Shown here: positions 48,251-60,113 of the stretch, in pieces
Layout: every line of letters starts with the position of its first letter
Position numbering within the stretch: the first letter of the stretch is position 1
Source of the DNA: Drechslerella dactyloides
Taxonomy: Eukaryota > Ascomycota > Orbiliomycetes > Orbiliales > Orbiliaceae
Assembly (NCBI GenBank): GCA_020064725.1
Contig: JAGTWJ010000001.1
Coordinates: 3,224,001-3,288,000 of the forward strand
Direction: 5' to 3'
Length of the DNA: 64,000 nt
The notes under the pieces: model-generated
Told to the model about the DNA's origin: nothing
The model's input: only the letters and a program-made list of their open reading frames with translations
Database searches by the model: none
Translations under genes and position numbers: made by a program

Positions 48251-49867
48251 GGCTGCGACTCTGGAATTCGCTGCCACCTTTAGGCAGGTCGAAAATTGCC
48301 GGGCAGATGGAAGAACCGGTCGCAAAGGCCACCAAATCCGCCGTCGACGCAGTTGCCCCGATAGTTACGGTGTAGTCTTGAACCTCAAGATGCAATGTTG
48401 GTGCGAAGTCGAAACAAAAATAGGACTGCGGGAGCGTCCCCAGAATATAAGGGAGCTGTGGCACAAAATGCAATCTCTCCCATCTCAAGGTCATACAGCC
48501 AACGTCCAAAGACGAAATTAGCACTGTTCGTTGCTTGTGACAAGGGGGCTGCGTCGGGAATATGTAGCCCCAATTTCACGATCCCGTTCAAGCGCACCAA
48601 GCGGTCATTCAGCCAACGACCAGCCGACGACAGGCAAATAGTGGTAATTGCCCAGACTGGGCTAACCGCACATGTATCCGAGAAATGTTTTCGTAAACGA
48701 AAGGAGAAGCGCTACTTTGGCCGAGAACGCTGCCTCCGCCTTGGCTGTTATCGACTCCCTTTCAGCTGCGTCGACATGCAATTTGGTCCGGCCTGGACAC
48801 CTCTTTCTTCCAAATTATTTGCTAAGGGCCAAGGTGCCAAGTGAGGCTGAAATACAGAGAATCCACAAGGCCGACCCTCAGTGCTATTCCCGGAACGACC
48901 TGCAGAAGACGTCGTATTGGCCGCGCGAACAATCAGACCGAGCTCGGGCGGTCTTCCGATCAAGGGCGACACTTGGTTCCATGGTATTGGGGACGAGAGT
49001 CGGGGCCGGGTGCCACCATCGCGACCGCTTTTGCAGGCGGCGTCGACCCAATAAGGAGTGCTGCCCCCGCAGAGCGTACGGAGCGCATGCGTGAAACTGA
49101 AGGTTGCGAGTCAGCCTCCCCGAGACTACTAGTAGGTTGCCGACAGCAAAGACGAATTGGGGACAGGAGGTACTGGTCAGTTGGTTGCAGTTGGTCTCAG
49201 GTGGTATCAGATGCGGACTATCGAGATGGCTTGGAATTCTAAGTCAGCTCAGCCCCATGCATATCTGGCCAGGGACAGAATGACACGCACAACACACCTC
49301 CATGGCATCCATGATCTATCGTATGGTCTGGTCTCAGTCAAGCCGATAAGGCTTCAAAGATTGTGAGCTGGTGCCCCGATTCTAGCAAATCCCTGGAGAA
49401 TTCTGGCCGTGACAGAAGGGTTGAGGCGGGTCGGTCTATGTCCGGCGGCGGACCTCGACGCGCAACATCTGGTACCTGTTTGCAATAACGGCGACGTCAA
49501 GACTAACCCTGCTGGGCACAATACCGGCCATACAATTAGCCAGATAGCGATCAGATGGCCGCTGACCCGAACTCGGGCTCTATATCTCAAAGCATTAGCT
49601 ATCTTATCCTTTTGGCTGGGCATAGATCTATATATGGGTTACCTTAGTGGCTTGTAGTGTTGAGGATGGGGATGGCGATACTGGTTGGATTGGGCGCAGA
49701 ATATTCTAGATACACTACCTTGCGTCTAAAATGTTCCCCCACATCTGCATCGCTCCAACTCCATTTCTTCATAGGGCTCGCCATCGCCATCGCCATCGCC
49801 ATCGCCAACCTCCTTCCCGTCACAACAACCGTGCTCCTTCATTGAATTCCAGCCCAAGCCTCGCAGG
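48251..49867. other. Intergenic, nothing recognised until the 5' leader of the next gene
   Basis: About 1.6 kb between divergent genes. Frames up to about 150 codons occur on both strands but overlap one another and lack motifs. A hexanucleotide microsatellite near the right end is listed separately. Confidence 0.5.
49780..49807. repeat. (GCCATC)n microsatellite
   Basis: About four and a half copies of GCCATC, 60 bases upstream of the ATG at 49868, so probably in its promoter or 5' leader. Confidence 0.85.
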
Positions 49868-50908
49868 ATGGCATCCGGTCGAACTCCTCGGTTTGCGAAA
49901 AATGGATTTAATGTTGACCCCAGGGACAAGCAACCACTAAAGAACAGCCTGAAAGCAGAGTTTGTATTCATTCTAGAGGAAGAAGACATCGACATCATCT
50001 ATTACTCTTGGTATCTTCATAGGAGAAGAGGGAAGGGAAACATCATCTACCTGATCGACAAAGATATTTTCAACGATGACCGCATCGGTGACCTTTACGG
50101 CGCCGATGACCATGACCCTATCGACGATGGAAAGCTGGACATTCCGTTTTTCGCAGGCGGTGGTGACGGAGTGACGAAGATTGGACAGGTTGACTATCGG
50201 AATACAAAGTCGTCTACATCTGATAAATCCCCCGACCCACTCGATGGCCAGTCTAAGGAAGGGCAGGGATCAAGTCTGGACCCTCCAAAGCCAGAGCCTG
50301 GATCATGCTCAGGGCCAAAGATCCAGGAGCCACAAAAGGCATGCTTGCATGACAATAATGCCGGTGCTGCACCTCGCGCCACAAAGAGAGACGACAGCAT
50401 CCCAGCCTCCAAGGCCAAGAAGGGTCGCGTTAAACCTTCGACAACCAGAGACCGGAAGGTTGTAAATAAGACGTGCAAAGTGCACGCAGGTTTACCAATA
50501 CGCATGCAGTAAGTAATCAAATGTATCGTATATCACAAGTGTATCCAGCACTCTAACACTCTAAAAGATGGAAGATCCAAAAATGGCTCTGGGAAAATCG
50601 TCCGAAAATCAAAGTCCAGGAGTCACACAAACAGTATCGAGTTTTCCAAAACATCGGCTGGAATGCTCGGAGGCTTTTAGAGTAAGTCACATGCTAATTA
50701 ACGCGTACATACATCGTCATCGAGGAAGCCTTACTTATACGGATACGACTATAGGGTCGTTTATGGAGGGCCTCATGTTGGCTTCTTCTCCTTCGCCGTT
50801 TCAATACACCTGGTAACCCTCTGGTTTATCTGCGTCTTGGTTTGGTGCAATACTCGAGCTCGGGAGTTGAGAGAAGCTTACACTAATCCTTCGGTATGGG
50901 AGACCTGA
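49868..50908 (+). CDS. Orphan protein with one C-terminal membrane helix
   Basis: Three exons, 49868-50508, 50568-50681 and 50755-50908, join in frame (introns 59 and 73 bases, both with GTAAGT donors) to 302 residues. The first 210 residues are hydrophilic: an acidic N-terminal half with IIYYSWYLHRRRGKGNIIYL, and a Pro/Ser/Lys-rich disordered part. Exon 2 is basic and Trp-rich (WKIQKWLWENRPKIK). Exon 3 supplies a single hydrophobic helix, VGFFSFAVSIHLVTLWFICV, and a 25-residue charged end. The topology is that of a tail-anchored or signal-anchor protein with a large cytosolic domain. No family recognised. Taking the TAA just after the first donor as the stop would lose the helix, so the spliced form is preferred. 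Confidence 0.68.
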
Positions 50909-51449
50909 AGCGAGCGATTCTGATTGAATGGTGTCTTTGAGAATAACTCTGAGCGATCCTGTTTGGCTCCGTGTTTGGCGCTCGTATGCATATGCCCTTC
51001 TTGTATTAATATTCTACGGGTTTCTTATGTATTCCCACACTCTAGAAGAAATATCGTAGCACCATTCACACTAATGGTCTACATAAGGAACCTTGATACA
51101 AATCTTAATGAGGCTTCCTCGATAAAAAAAAAGAACAACAACAATCGTACTAATATCCTGTGAACCATCGATTTCAGATATTATGGAATTGGCTCGGTCT
51201 CGCAGCACCAAATCAAAAGTGTTTGGTTTATGAGACTAGCTTGGCTGAGGTATAGTGAACTTCTACGCACAGCGGCAGTGAGCTTTCCTAACCGATAAAT
51301 TCTCTGCCGCTGCTAAAGGTGTATTGTTTCCGCCAGTTTTATCCTTAGACTTACAGCCTACACAGATTCACAATTTTTTGACACCATCCATCCGGCATCC
51401 ATTTCATCTCTCATCCCATAGCTTCATCGACCCATCTATCACCTGCACC
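50909..51449. other. Intergenic, nothing recognised
   Basis: Between plus-strand orphans; holds the promoter of the gene at 51450. A run of nine A near 51125. Confidence 0.45.
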
Positions 51450-52191
51450 ATGGGCCAACAGCAAGGATCCGAGTCCCGGCTAGCGCCGACTGAACGTCGA
51501 CGTACCCGTATCTCTGGAGCTATTGGTCGCCTTCGCGTCAAGCTATCTCGATATTACAAGCCAAAGAAGTTTACTACTACCAGACGCCGAATTTTCAAGG
51601 CATTCAGAGACCTTACTTTCAAGCTGCCATGGAAGCTATTCAAGCGTAAAGGCAAAGCCAAGAAGCCCTCAGGCAGGGGCAAAAAGCGCCGTGTGCGCAA
51701 ACCGCTGGATTCAAGGACTCTCGCTCAGGACCAATTCAAGAAAGCCCTCAGGTAGGTAACTATCCATATGTCCTTTCCACCTATCCTACCCTTTTCTTCC
51801 ATCCAAGCCTGATTGCTGATGAGATGCTACTGGGTCCAGGCGCGACTATTGCTGGGGCCCGGGCGAAATGAAGGCAAAGGATAAACCTGGTGCAAGGCGC
51901 AGCGAATTCGACCGATGGACGAAATTCTGGCGCCTGGATCTCGATACTAGCAAGGAAGAGCAACCCTGGACGGACATCTTCGACATGACAGAGGTAATGC
52001 CACTTATCGCTAAGGAGATGGAAACCCGTTCCATGGAGGGACCAGATGGACAGGCCACGACCGGAGAACAGGGACCCTTGGATCCACAACTTCTGGACGA
52101 GCAGGAATGCACATGCATCCCTCCTTTGAAAGATATTCTTTTTGCCTGGGTCGGGGTCGTACCTTTCATTCAGAAAGTCTGCCGCAAGTGA
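51450..52191 (+). CDS. Highly basic orphan protein
   Basis: Two exons, 51450-51751 and 51840-52191, joined across an 88-base intron (donor GTAGGT, acceptor TCCAG, phase 2), give 217 residues. Exon 1 is extremely basic: TERRRTRISG, RYYKPKKFTTTRRR and KRKGKAKKPSGRGKKRRVRK, resembling nuclear-localisation or RNA-binding tracts. Exon 2 is acidic and ends with ECTCIPPLKDILFAWVGVVPF, a short hydrophobic stretch, then KVCRK and TGA. That TGA overlaps a good donor (AA/GTGAGT), so a further exon is possible, but the next frames close quickly. It sits between two orphans with C-terminal membrane helices and may belong to the same group. Confidence 0.55.
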
Positions 52192-52934
52192 GTCTCTTCC
52201 ATCTGTTCGATCTATATAGTTCCTAGCTTGTCGGTACATCAAGGGTGTTTGGATTGTTAACGCGGCCGCGCGACGAAAAGTTGGCTAGCGATTCTAGTAA
52301 TGATTCTAGTCGTCACTTCGCCTTTTCTAACAGTACCCGTGGGCATACCACTTGCGAGACCTACCATAAGTCGTCTCGAAAGGGCGCCGCGATTACGTAA
52401 ATACTATCGAGTACCAGGTCAAAAGATCGACGACCTATTCGGGGAGGAGATATACCGCAATGGGCCTGGCTACTAACGAAGTCTTGACGATAGTCGTGCA
52501 TGCTGGGAGAATGTCTGTTTGTCTGGAGCATTCGGTAACGCTCGATGCGAAGGCGTACGCTACAAATCTTCAAATTTAGGAAGGGCTGATCCCGATATCT
52601 TAAACTTCGATAAGGGGTTGAGATAAAATACTGAAAAGACAGTATAATGAAATGCATGCTCAGATAGTACATATTGTCTTCTCGATATTGACACAGCCTT
52701 AGCCTCTCCTGTAGAGCCAATAAATGCGAGTCGTGCTGTGTATTACCCGACCAGATTTGTAAAAGATACCTTGACCCTAGGGCTTAGTGTTGTCTGGTAT
52801 TTGGTGTCGACGCCAGCTTGAAATAAATTCCAGACCACCAAACAGAAACGTTCCGCTTTCTTCCCTTCCACACCACCTTACCCACGCTGACCTTCACTTT
52901 CCCGCTTCTTCCAATCCAGTTTACAGAGCCAATC
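52192..52934. other. Intergenic, nothing recognised
   Basis: AT-leaning, between two plus-strand orphans. No motif or repeat seen. Confidence 0.45.
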
Positions 52935-53691
52935 ATGGATTCTAAATCTGAGGACATCCTCGAATCGCCAGACGATGCGTACAAGAAGCCTACGATAGTT
53001 CTCGGGCTCCCCAATGAGGCCTTACGCTTTGAAAAGGTAGAATACAAGTACCTCACTAAGGACGATGAGAAAGACCTGGAAGACGTACCATACTTGGTCT
53101 TAAGAGAGAGGTAGGCAGCTTTATTCACCACCTTCTCGTACATCGGTAGCACGCAGGTAGACGGCATGCACTTTCTCGATAACCGCTCGCTAACGTTCAA
53201 TCTCTGCGAATAGAGAGTTCAGAGCACTGGAAAAGTCGCTGCCACGGGTTCCCGGCCAGCATCAGGCCATCCGCGAGTTGGTTATCGATAAGAGGCTCAC
53301 GGATACGTTCGAGCCGCCCATCAAAATCCCATGGCCGACCAGTCGCCGTAGCTGGTATGTATGCTCCAGGCTCACTCCTCGTCCTGGTTGTTATTCCGTG
53401 ATTGGGACTTACGCCATCGATGTAATGGTCCGTACACTAACTGACTGTTGATCCGAGCGAGCATGTAGGCGCAAGCACTGGAAGTTGTACCTCGTCTGTG
53501 TCTTCGTGCTACTGATCTACACCGTTCTACCCCCTGTCCTCTTGCTGACCCGGGGGCGGGACCAAACGAAGGCGAGCCTGACAGATGGTGAGTTGCAGAC
53601 TGCGACAGCTTACGTTAAAGGCAAGTGGTTGTTTGAAGTTAGTGCTGAAGAGGCAGCAAAGATTACCTATGATTTCCATCACGATGTTTAA
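52935..53691 (+). CDS. Orphan protein with one membrane helix
   Basis: Three exons, 52935-53110, 53214-53354 and 53469-53691, join in frame (introns 103 and 114 bases, longer than most here) to 179 residues. The N-terminal 105 residues are charged (KVEYKYLTKDDEKDLEDV, RALEKSLPRV). A basic SRRSWRKHWK stretch, which spans intron 2, immediately precedes the helix LYLVCVFVLLIYTVLPPVLL. The C-terminal 50 residues contain GKWLFEVSAEEAAKI. By the positive-inside rule the N-terminus should be cytosolic. No family recognised. Confidence 0.62.
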
Positions 53692-54096
53692 TTGTCTTCC
53701 TCTCTCGAATTTCCTTGAGCTGTTATCACATTGGTTCGGTGCATGCCGTCGGCTGATTGCTCTCGTTAAGATGTGAAATAACTATCTTTCATTACGACTA
53801 ATTAAGCCAACGCCTCTACATTTACAAGAGATACTGTTTTTGCGATCTAGTATCTCTAATCCACTAGTGATGCTATTGGAGAGCGCTAGAGCTCGAAAGT
53901 GGCCGCTGACACCGCGTGTTATCTTGGATGGTGATGTGTTGCCACTATATCAAGCCGTCTAGCCAAATACTTGGCCAGTCTCGTACTTTGGCCATCGATG
54001 GCCATCCGCCCACTTATATTTTTCATACCTTTCAACAACTTCCCACGCCCCGTCACCAACATCTTCTTCATCAGCAGAATACTCAATCGCTACAGG
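53692..54096. other. Intergenic, nothing recognised
   Basis: Separates the membrane orphan from the next plus-strand gene. The frame of that gene is open back to 53971, but without the Cys motif ATG. Confidence 0.45.
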
Positions 54097-54715
54097 ATGT
54101 GCCGCCAGCAAGTCAACTACACGTGCGGCCATAGGGAGCTCAAATGGGAGCGTGTAATCCCTTGCCCCTCCAAGGTGCAAGGGTGCCCTGAAATCCTCAG
54201 CACGGTCGAAGCGGGGGAGTTTTGCATTTCCTGCCGTGCCGCTCAATCCAACAATGCGGGCCATATGCATGACTTTGCCCAGGGCCTCCGCGAAACTGCA
54301 CTCCATGAAAAGCGGCGCGAACTCCACAAGCGGCGGTTCCTGAAAAGCGTCGAGAAGGCCTGCCGGGAGGCCAGGATGCTGGACGAGTGCAGACTGGTCC
54401 TCAAGGCGGATAATCGAAGAGCCAAGTTTATACGCGGGGCTCGCTTGGAGGGATGTGCTAAGCCTCGCTGGAGTGAAGAACCCGTCGAAGAACTTCGGGG
54501 CGAAGTATGCTGGCTCAGGCGCCTGTTGGAATGGTACCACGATGGCATGCCACCACGCTGTCCGTCGCACGTCATTGCAAAGGGACAGAGTAAGTGAGAT
54601 CATCTGCTTATTACTTTGACTTATGGCCATGTAGAGCTGACTTTTTGCATCTAAAACAGAGATCAAGATTGGTGCCGTTTTCCTGAATGAGGAGAATACA
54701 TACACTGGCTGTTGA
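54097..54715 (+). CDS. MC...CGH cysteine protein
   Basis: Two exons, 54097-54589 and 54660-54715 (70-base intron, GTAAGT donor), give 182 residues. The N-terminus MCRQQVNYTCGHRELKWE has MC and Cys-Gly-His, followed by PCP at about 22-24, GCP at about 29-31 and CISC at about 43-46: a Cys/His set suited to one or two zinc ions. A long charged helical region follows (RETALHEKRRELHKRRFLK), then WLRRLLEWYHDG. The ATG is chosen because the family motif starts at the Met, although the frame is open further upstream. A 262-codon minus-strand frame covering the same bases is taken as a shadow. Function unknown. Confidence 0.65.
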
Positions 54716-55682
54716 TATACCTTGTCAAATGAATACTCATGATACATGTCTCATCTCGGCCCAGAGTCACTAGATATGCTCTTGTAGAGATTCTTTGGTA
54801 TTGCGGTAAGCTGGCGCACAAGAATCCACGTGTGGTCGATACCTTAGCTGATATCTCAGGAGGATTAGGTCGTGCTTTTACTTTCATCATTTTTTCTGCT
54901 TCTTCGAACAACTAAGTATCGAATGCACGATATTAGGATTATTCTCACGTCTCGATCTGAGATCTTCTATCGATTCCTAAAAGTTGAGCATCCGTATTCT
55001 GTTGTCCACGAGGAAAATGTATATTCATCCATCACATAGGGAAATTTTGCCACGAATACGACCTATTCATACACATTTCTAGCGTTCTCTTACAGTTTCT
55101 ATCGTCGCCACATGAGACTTGTGATATCTCTCCACAGTTATACTAATCAAAATTACCATTTCTTAATCGGGACAGCTCCTAGTCGTCTGTCATCTGCTGG
55201 TTCCAGCTCGAATTTATCTGTCCTCAATACTCTCTCCAATCTAGTTTATCTTGATAACCAATAGATGCGTCGGAAAGCAATCTTATGGGGCCCGCTTCTC
55301 GGCCGCCTTTGATCCAAGTGTATTACAGTGGACTTCTAAAGAATCCGTTTGGTCAAAAGTGAATTTAGCGGTGTTAATTCGCATTCTCTAGATATTTGTT
55401 GGCCGCAACTTGTTGTGCAGGTCTGCGCTGTTGATGAGAGCGTGCACAAATAAAGGACTATAAAGTCACCAGAAGACACCTGGTAGCTAACCACCTCAAA
55501 CCCCATCATCAACGTTCCGCCACCTTCGAGTGCCTCTTACGGTGGATCTGTATGGAAGCACGCCTGGGTTCTCGTTCCCATCACTCTGCCTCTTCGGGCC
55601 TCAACATCCTGCATCTTAGTCAACCATTCAACAACCCTCTCTTCAGACTCCTCACAGCATCCAGGCTCTTGCACCTGGCACC
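54716..55682. other. Intergenic, nothing recognised
   Basis: About 1 kb, AT-leaning, upstream of the acidic orphan. The piece at 55440-55680 becomes C-rich, as expected near a transcription start. Confidence 0.45.
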
Positions 55683-56899
55683 ATGGATCGGCCTACAAAT
55701 AACTCCATTCGCAGTCCGCGGTCTGATCAGGTACGACCTCTAGTCCCCTTCGACCCTGCAACTCCTCCAGAGGTTTCCTTTTGACCACTCCAGTTTCAAC
55801 TCTCTTCCATCGTCAAGACGAAAGTGGCACAGATAAAAGCTAATGCCATTACTCCCATTTAGATGGAGGATATCGAAATGGTAGTTGAGAGTGTTGAAAG
55901 AGTCCTAACTACGCAAGATGCCGGTTCTGTTGAGTTCGTGCTGTCGTCTGAAGCTGCAATCTATAACGTAGCACATATTTTACAACAACAGCTAGGTGTA
56001 CGGCTCGAGAATGATCGCATTCACCAGCACTCTCAGCCACCGGCTCAACCGCCCTCCGGTTCCGCCACGCCGTCGCACGCCCACCGCTCTCTGCCTCCTC
56101 GGGGAACGGTCTTTGGGAGTCGACGGGAAGGCGGAGCACCGACTGAGAGCCCCGCCGTCCCATCCGTCGAATCGTCAGAGCCATCTATCAAACAAGAGGA
56201 AGAAGACGAAGATTCGCTCTGGCTAGAGTCTGGAGAAGAATTCGAAGAAGAACACGAAGAAGAGTCTAATGAAGACTTTGGAAGTCCAGATGACAATGAG
56301 GAGGACCTGCTTAACGACTCCACTGACTCCGACTCAGATGCCACCCGAGACTCGGCCTCTCTCTACTCGCCGGAATCCACGCACGACGGACAGCCGCAGC
56401 TCACGCACGTCGGCAACGTCCCGTTGACCGTCAACCAGTCAGCTGGAGCTGAAAGGCACTACTACCCGGACTGGATGCCTCCAGCAGACCCCAGTCTTAA
56501 AGGCTCAGAATCCTTCGGGCAGAGGAAGATGCGACGCGATTGGAACCGCAGAGTCACAAGCGGGGGTGTCCATTCTTCGCAACCGTATGTTGCTAAAGAT
56601 GACCCGTTGGAGAGATTGGAGACCCTCGCAGACATGGCCATCGCCATGAGCATGGCTGAGAACGGCGACGCGCAGATGGCATATGTCCTCGACGGGATCC
56701 GAAAGTACAGTAGTGACAGCAGAGAATTTGCGGAATGCAACCACTACCTGGCGCAAGTGGACTATCAGCAAGTGGTTTTGGGGAATACTGAGGATGGTGA
56801 GTAACACCCTTTGCATCTAGTTGGATGACGATCTAACACCTGAGTACAGATATAGGCTTTGACAGCCCGAACTACGTGCCTAGGATCTCGAGACGTTGA
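55683..56899 (+). CDS. Acidic, disordered orphan protein
   Basis: Three exons, 55683-55730, 55863-56796 and 56850-56899, join in frame (introns 132 and 53 bases) to 343 residues. The tiny first exon MDRPTNNSIRSPRSDQ and last exon support a real spliced gene. Residues about 20-65 look helical (VESVERVLTT, YNVAHILQQQL). The middle has a Ser/Pro stretch and a Glu/Asp-rich block (EEFEEEHEEESNEDF), then a more ordered C-terminus with LADMAIAMSMAENGDAQM. No membrane segment or known domain is visible. It could be a nuclear or chromatin-associated factor by composition, which is weak evidence. Confidence 0.65.
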
Positions 56900-57127
56900 A
56901 GAAAGATTTAAGTACGAATTGTGTATGTATCCTGTGAAGGAGACGGCAGTGTGTATCCGCACTACAGGCAGCATTATCGTCTCATTTCAACAAAGCCGCA
57001 CGACTATTATCTGATATTTTTGTATGGCATCGGGTTGGCGGTGTATTTCACTTAGAGACGCGAGAAAGTATGGTTAGAAACATCTGTACTTTGACCGTTC
57101 CCTACTCTTTCTCTTCAAATTAACTCC

Positions 57128-58131
57128 CTAGTCCCTTCCGGCGGTCACGATGGCCTTCGCCAGGGCCTCCGGATTCGTAAACATAACTTCATGGCTGCCA
57201 TGCACGAGTACTTTCCTGAAAAAACCAAGTTTTGCGGCGTTACCCTCGTACACACCAGGCGGTGCCGAACAGTCGGCGTCCGCCAGGAGGTAGGATCGTG
57301 GAATCTTTGGCGGGAAGCTGTGGAAGGATTCTGTGTTTTTTACACCGTCATCCCAGGTGCCGTAGGGCTGAAGGCGGAGACTTTTGTACACCTCGGCTGC
57401 TTGTTCGGCGTCCGCATCCCCTATGAAGGCGTCACGGAAGAGGGGATATGGGCACGGAAAGAGTCTGTCGGCTGTATTATTGTACGTTCAATTATATCAG
57501 GCGGCGTTAGTTGCTTATCGATATGGTCGATGCGAATGTGCTTATTGAGGGGAAATTTGCATTTGCAGATTGGGGCATTGGTATATGAATACGTACGGTG
57601 TTGGTCAGCGAGACCGCCATAGAGCGTTCTCGCGAGAGGAGGGACGCAGTCAAAGAGACCCTCGCCTTCGAGGGGGACGAAGGCGCTATAGTACACCAGT
57701 CGCTTGATCTTGCCCTCTGGTAGCTTAACTGCCATGTCCGTAATAATAATTCCACCCCAAGAGTGGCCAACCCTGCATAAAATATTGCCATATATCAGCA
57801 AAGACAATGTTGGATACATTATTACTAACGAGTAGTTCGGGTCCATGTATATGTGGCTCAATTAGATATTGGAGTCTAAAGGGCTCAATACGCACAAAAC
57901 AAAGTCGTTCAGCGCCTTTTCCTCGACGTAGTTCAGCAAGCCCTTGACGACCTCATCAAGAGTGTGGTAGGGCTTGCCGTTTGCGTCTTCAAAGGCTACC
58001 GATGGTGAATGGACAGTGTGACCGGCGGCCTCGAGGTGCTTGCGAACGCCGTCCCAAGAGTGACCGTAGTGCCATGCGCCGTGAATTAGCAAAAAGGTAA
58101 TTGGCGCGGATTTTGGGAAAGAAGACGCCAT
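57128..58131 (-). CDS. Alpha/beta hydrolase (esterase-like)
   Basis: Three exons, 58131-57896, 57772-57597 and 57471-57128, join in frame to 251 residues; both introns are about 124 bases. The N-terminus FLLIHGAWHYGHSW holds the HG oxyanion motif. VGHSWGG, formed across intron 1, carries the nucleophile Ser83. LLADADCSAP supplies an Asp (about 202 or 204) and VLVHGSHEVMF the His (about 231). The triad is complete, so an active hydrolase is expected. Fold and motifs resemble the EstC, methyl-esterase and hydroxynitrile-lyase-like group of small cytosolic esterases. The natural substrate is not deducible, and the neighbours give no pathway hint. Confidence 0.88.
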
Positions 58132-60113
58132 TGTGCGATTAATCTCGTCGAGATTTGTTGTATTTTGCAGTTGTCTGCGAACGCGTGCGGTTAGATGATG
58201 CTTATCTATTGCCTGGGGCTGAGGATAGCCAGTTTTCTTTCAGTTCCGTTGTAGATTCTCGAGCGGGGTTGCAGACCCTCTTTTATGTATTGACCGTTGT
58301 GCATATTCCGGCACTTTTGTGCGACTGTGCTTCAGCTGCCCAGCCGCCAGTGATATCACACATCATGGCATGCATACCCGAACATGTTCCTTTCTTGGCT
58401 CTACTAATACTAACTACCAAGCATATTGGCACGAAACCTAGCGAAGGAACCTGCCGCTGCAGGGGTGTTCATCAGTTTTAACAAATCAGCGTCGCATTTG
58501 CAAAGCTTCAAAGCAAGCTAGTGCACGGACTGATTCGAGTTGTCTATCAGGGAGGGCTCGTGTTCCGGCTCCGAGGCACATTTTGCACATCTTGTCTTTG
58601 TTGGTAACTACCGAGCGTCCGCGGCTGAGTAAGTTTACTCGAGTAGGTGTCGATATCACCCAACTCGGGGTGTGTACGTATAATGTATAGGTACGCTTTG
58701 TGTCTATGTATGTGTATCGGCATACGGCGTGCCGGCCGTCCCGCTTGATCCTCCAATGGAAGGATATATGGATGGATCTGGCAGCTTTCTCGGTTGTTGA
58801 GATCGCACTAGTCTGACTACGAGTGACTGCAGCTGCAGATGCATCTTGATTTCACAGCCTATAGTTTCCTTCTAACCCGCCGGCACTTTCACATCAATAA
58901 AACGTCATTATCCACTAATCTGATCGATCGCTTGGCCGATTGGAGATCGATACGGCCGATACTACTTTAAGCAGTCGGTTACTGCGCGCCGCGCCCGTAT
59001 TGACTGACGGGTTTATAGCTACACAAAAGCGCATGCGTATGCATCCGTATTCACGTTGATAAGTCGGACGCAACGGATTGGATTTTCGTTACGTAATTGC
59101 AGCACTTACACCACATGAATATATTATGCTCATGTGATATAAGTAACTACGTATCTGTAGCTATATGTCCATATTATAGTCAGCCTAAGATAGGTACTTT
59201 CTATCGACTTCCATCCAAAATATATTTCGGTTGGGATCGCCATGCAAGTACCCCTGTTAATCGGTTTGTGGTACCTACCGAATCGGTGCGCGCACAGGCT
59301 GGGCGTAGGTTGGGCACACAGGATTGTTACCGACTGCTGTGGGTCCGCGGCCCATCTTAACATGTTCTCCACTTTTCTGTGCGTCTGTGCTGTGATTCTG
59401 GATTTGAAAGGAACCATTCGGCCAACTATGATCTTTCATAAGATCCTGGTACCATGGTGCTGCTACATTATATGACCGTAAGATGCATTGCAACATTGAG
59501 AACAATCTCGAGATATAGGTCCATAATCTTAGTCCGGCTTCTACCGAACAAATACACGATTGCGGGTCAGCAGGAACGCATCTTAGCCTTGGATTTACAG
59601 TATGGCCGCTGCTAGCAGCGGCTGAATGATTGAATTTCAACAAAATGAGAAATGACAATATCCAGATAAGCATAAGCTGGCGGTACTTCAGGCTGTGACA
59701 AAATGTGAGGGTACGGTGCGATGCGCATATACTCATAAGACACCAGATCGCGAGCAAGAGAACAATTGCAACATCCACTCTTTGCAGTTATGCTATGCAC
59801 ACATCACGACACTGTCTGCTGTTCGATCTTAAATCATGACCCCAAGCAATGAAAAAATAAAGCGACCGGAACGCCATAGACCAACCTACACAAACAACTC
59901 CCATCAAACCCCATCGCATCTACTATAACACCTCCTTATCTGTATGTCTTTGTATATATATGTCTTGTTGTCTCGTAAACCAGATGGTAGAATCCCAAAT
60001 CTGCGCACGGCCGTCACTGGTCCGTATAGAGTAATTCCACGACACCTATCATCAGCCATGAAAGCGTAATATACTCACAATAAAACATGAGCTGAATTAT
60101 ATCACTGTGAGGT
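58132..60113. other. Gene-poor 2 kb stretch
   Basis: Upstream of the hydrolase. Short frames such as the one at 59275-59778 (minus) show no motif and are rejected. AT-leaning with several short palindromes; nothing further recognised. Confidence 0.45.

Noticed and set aside
53959..54747. 262-codon minus-strand frame
   Set aside because: Covers the plus-strand MC...CGH gene, which has the family motif and a supported intron.
59275..59778. 167-codon minus-strand frame
   Set aside because: No motif, Cys/Trp-scattered composition and AT-leaning context; looks like chance.
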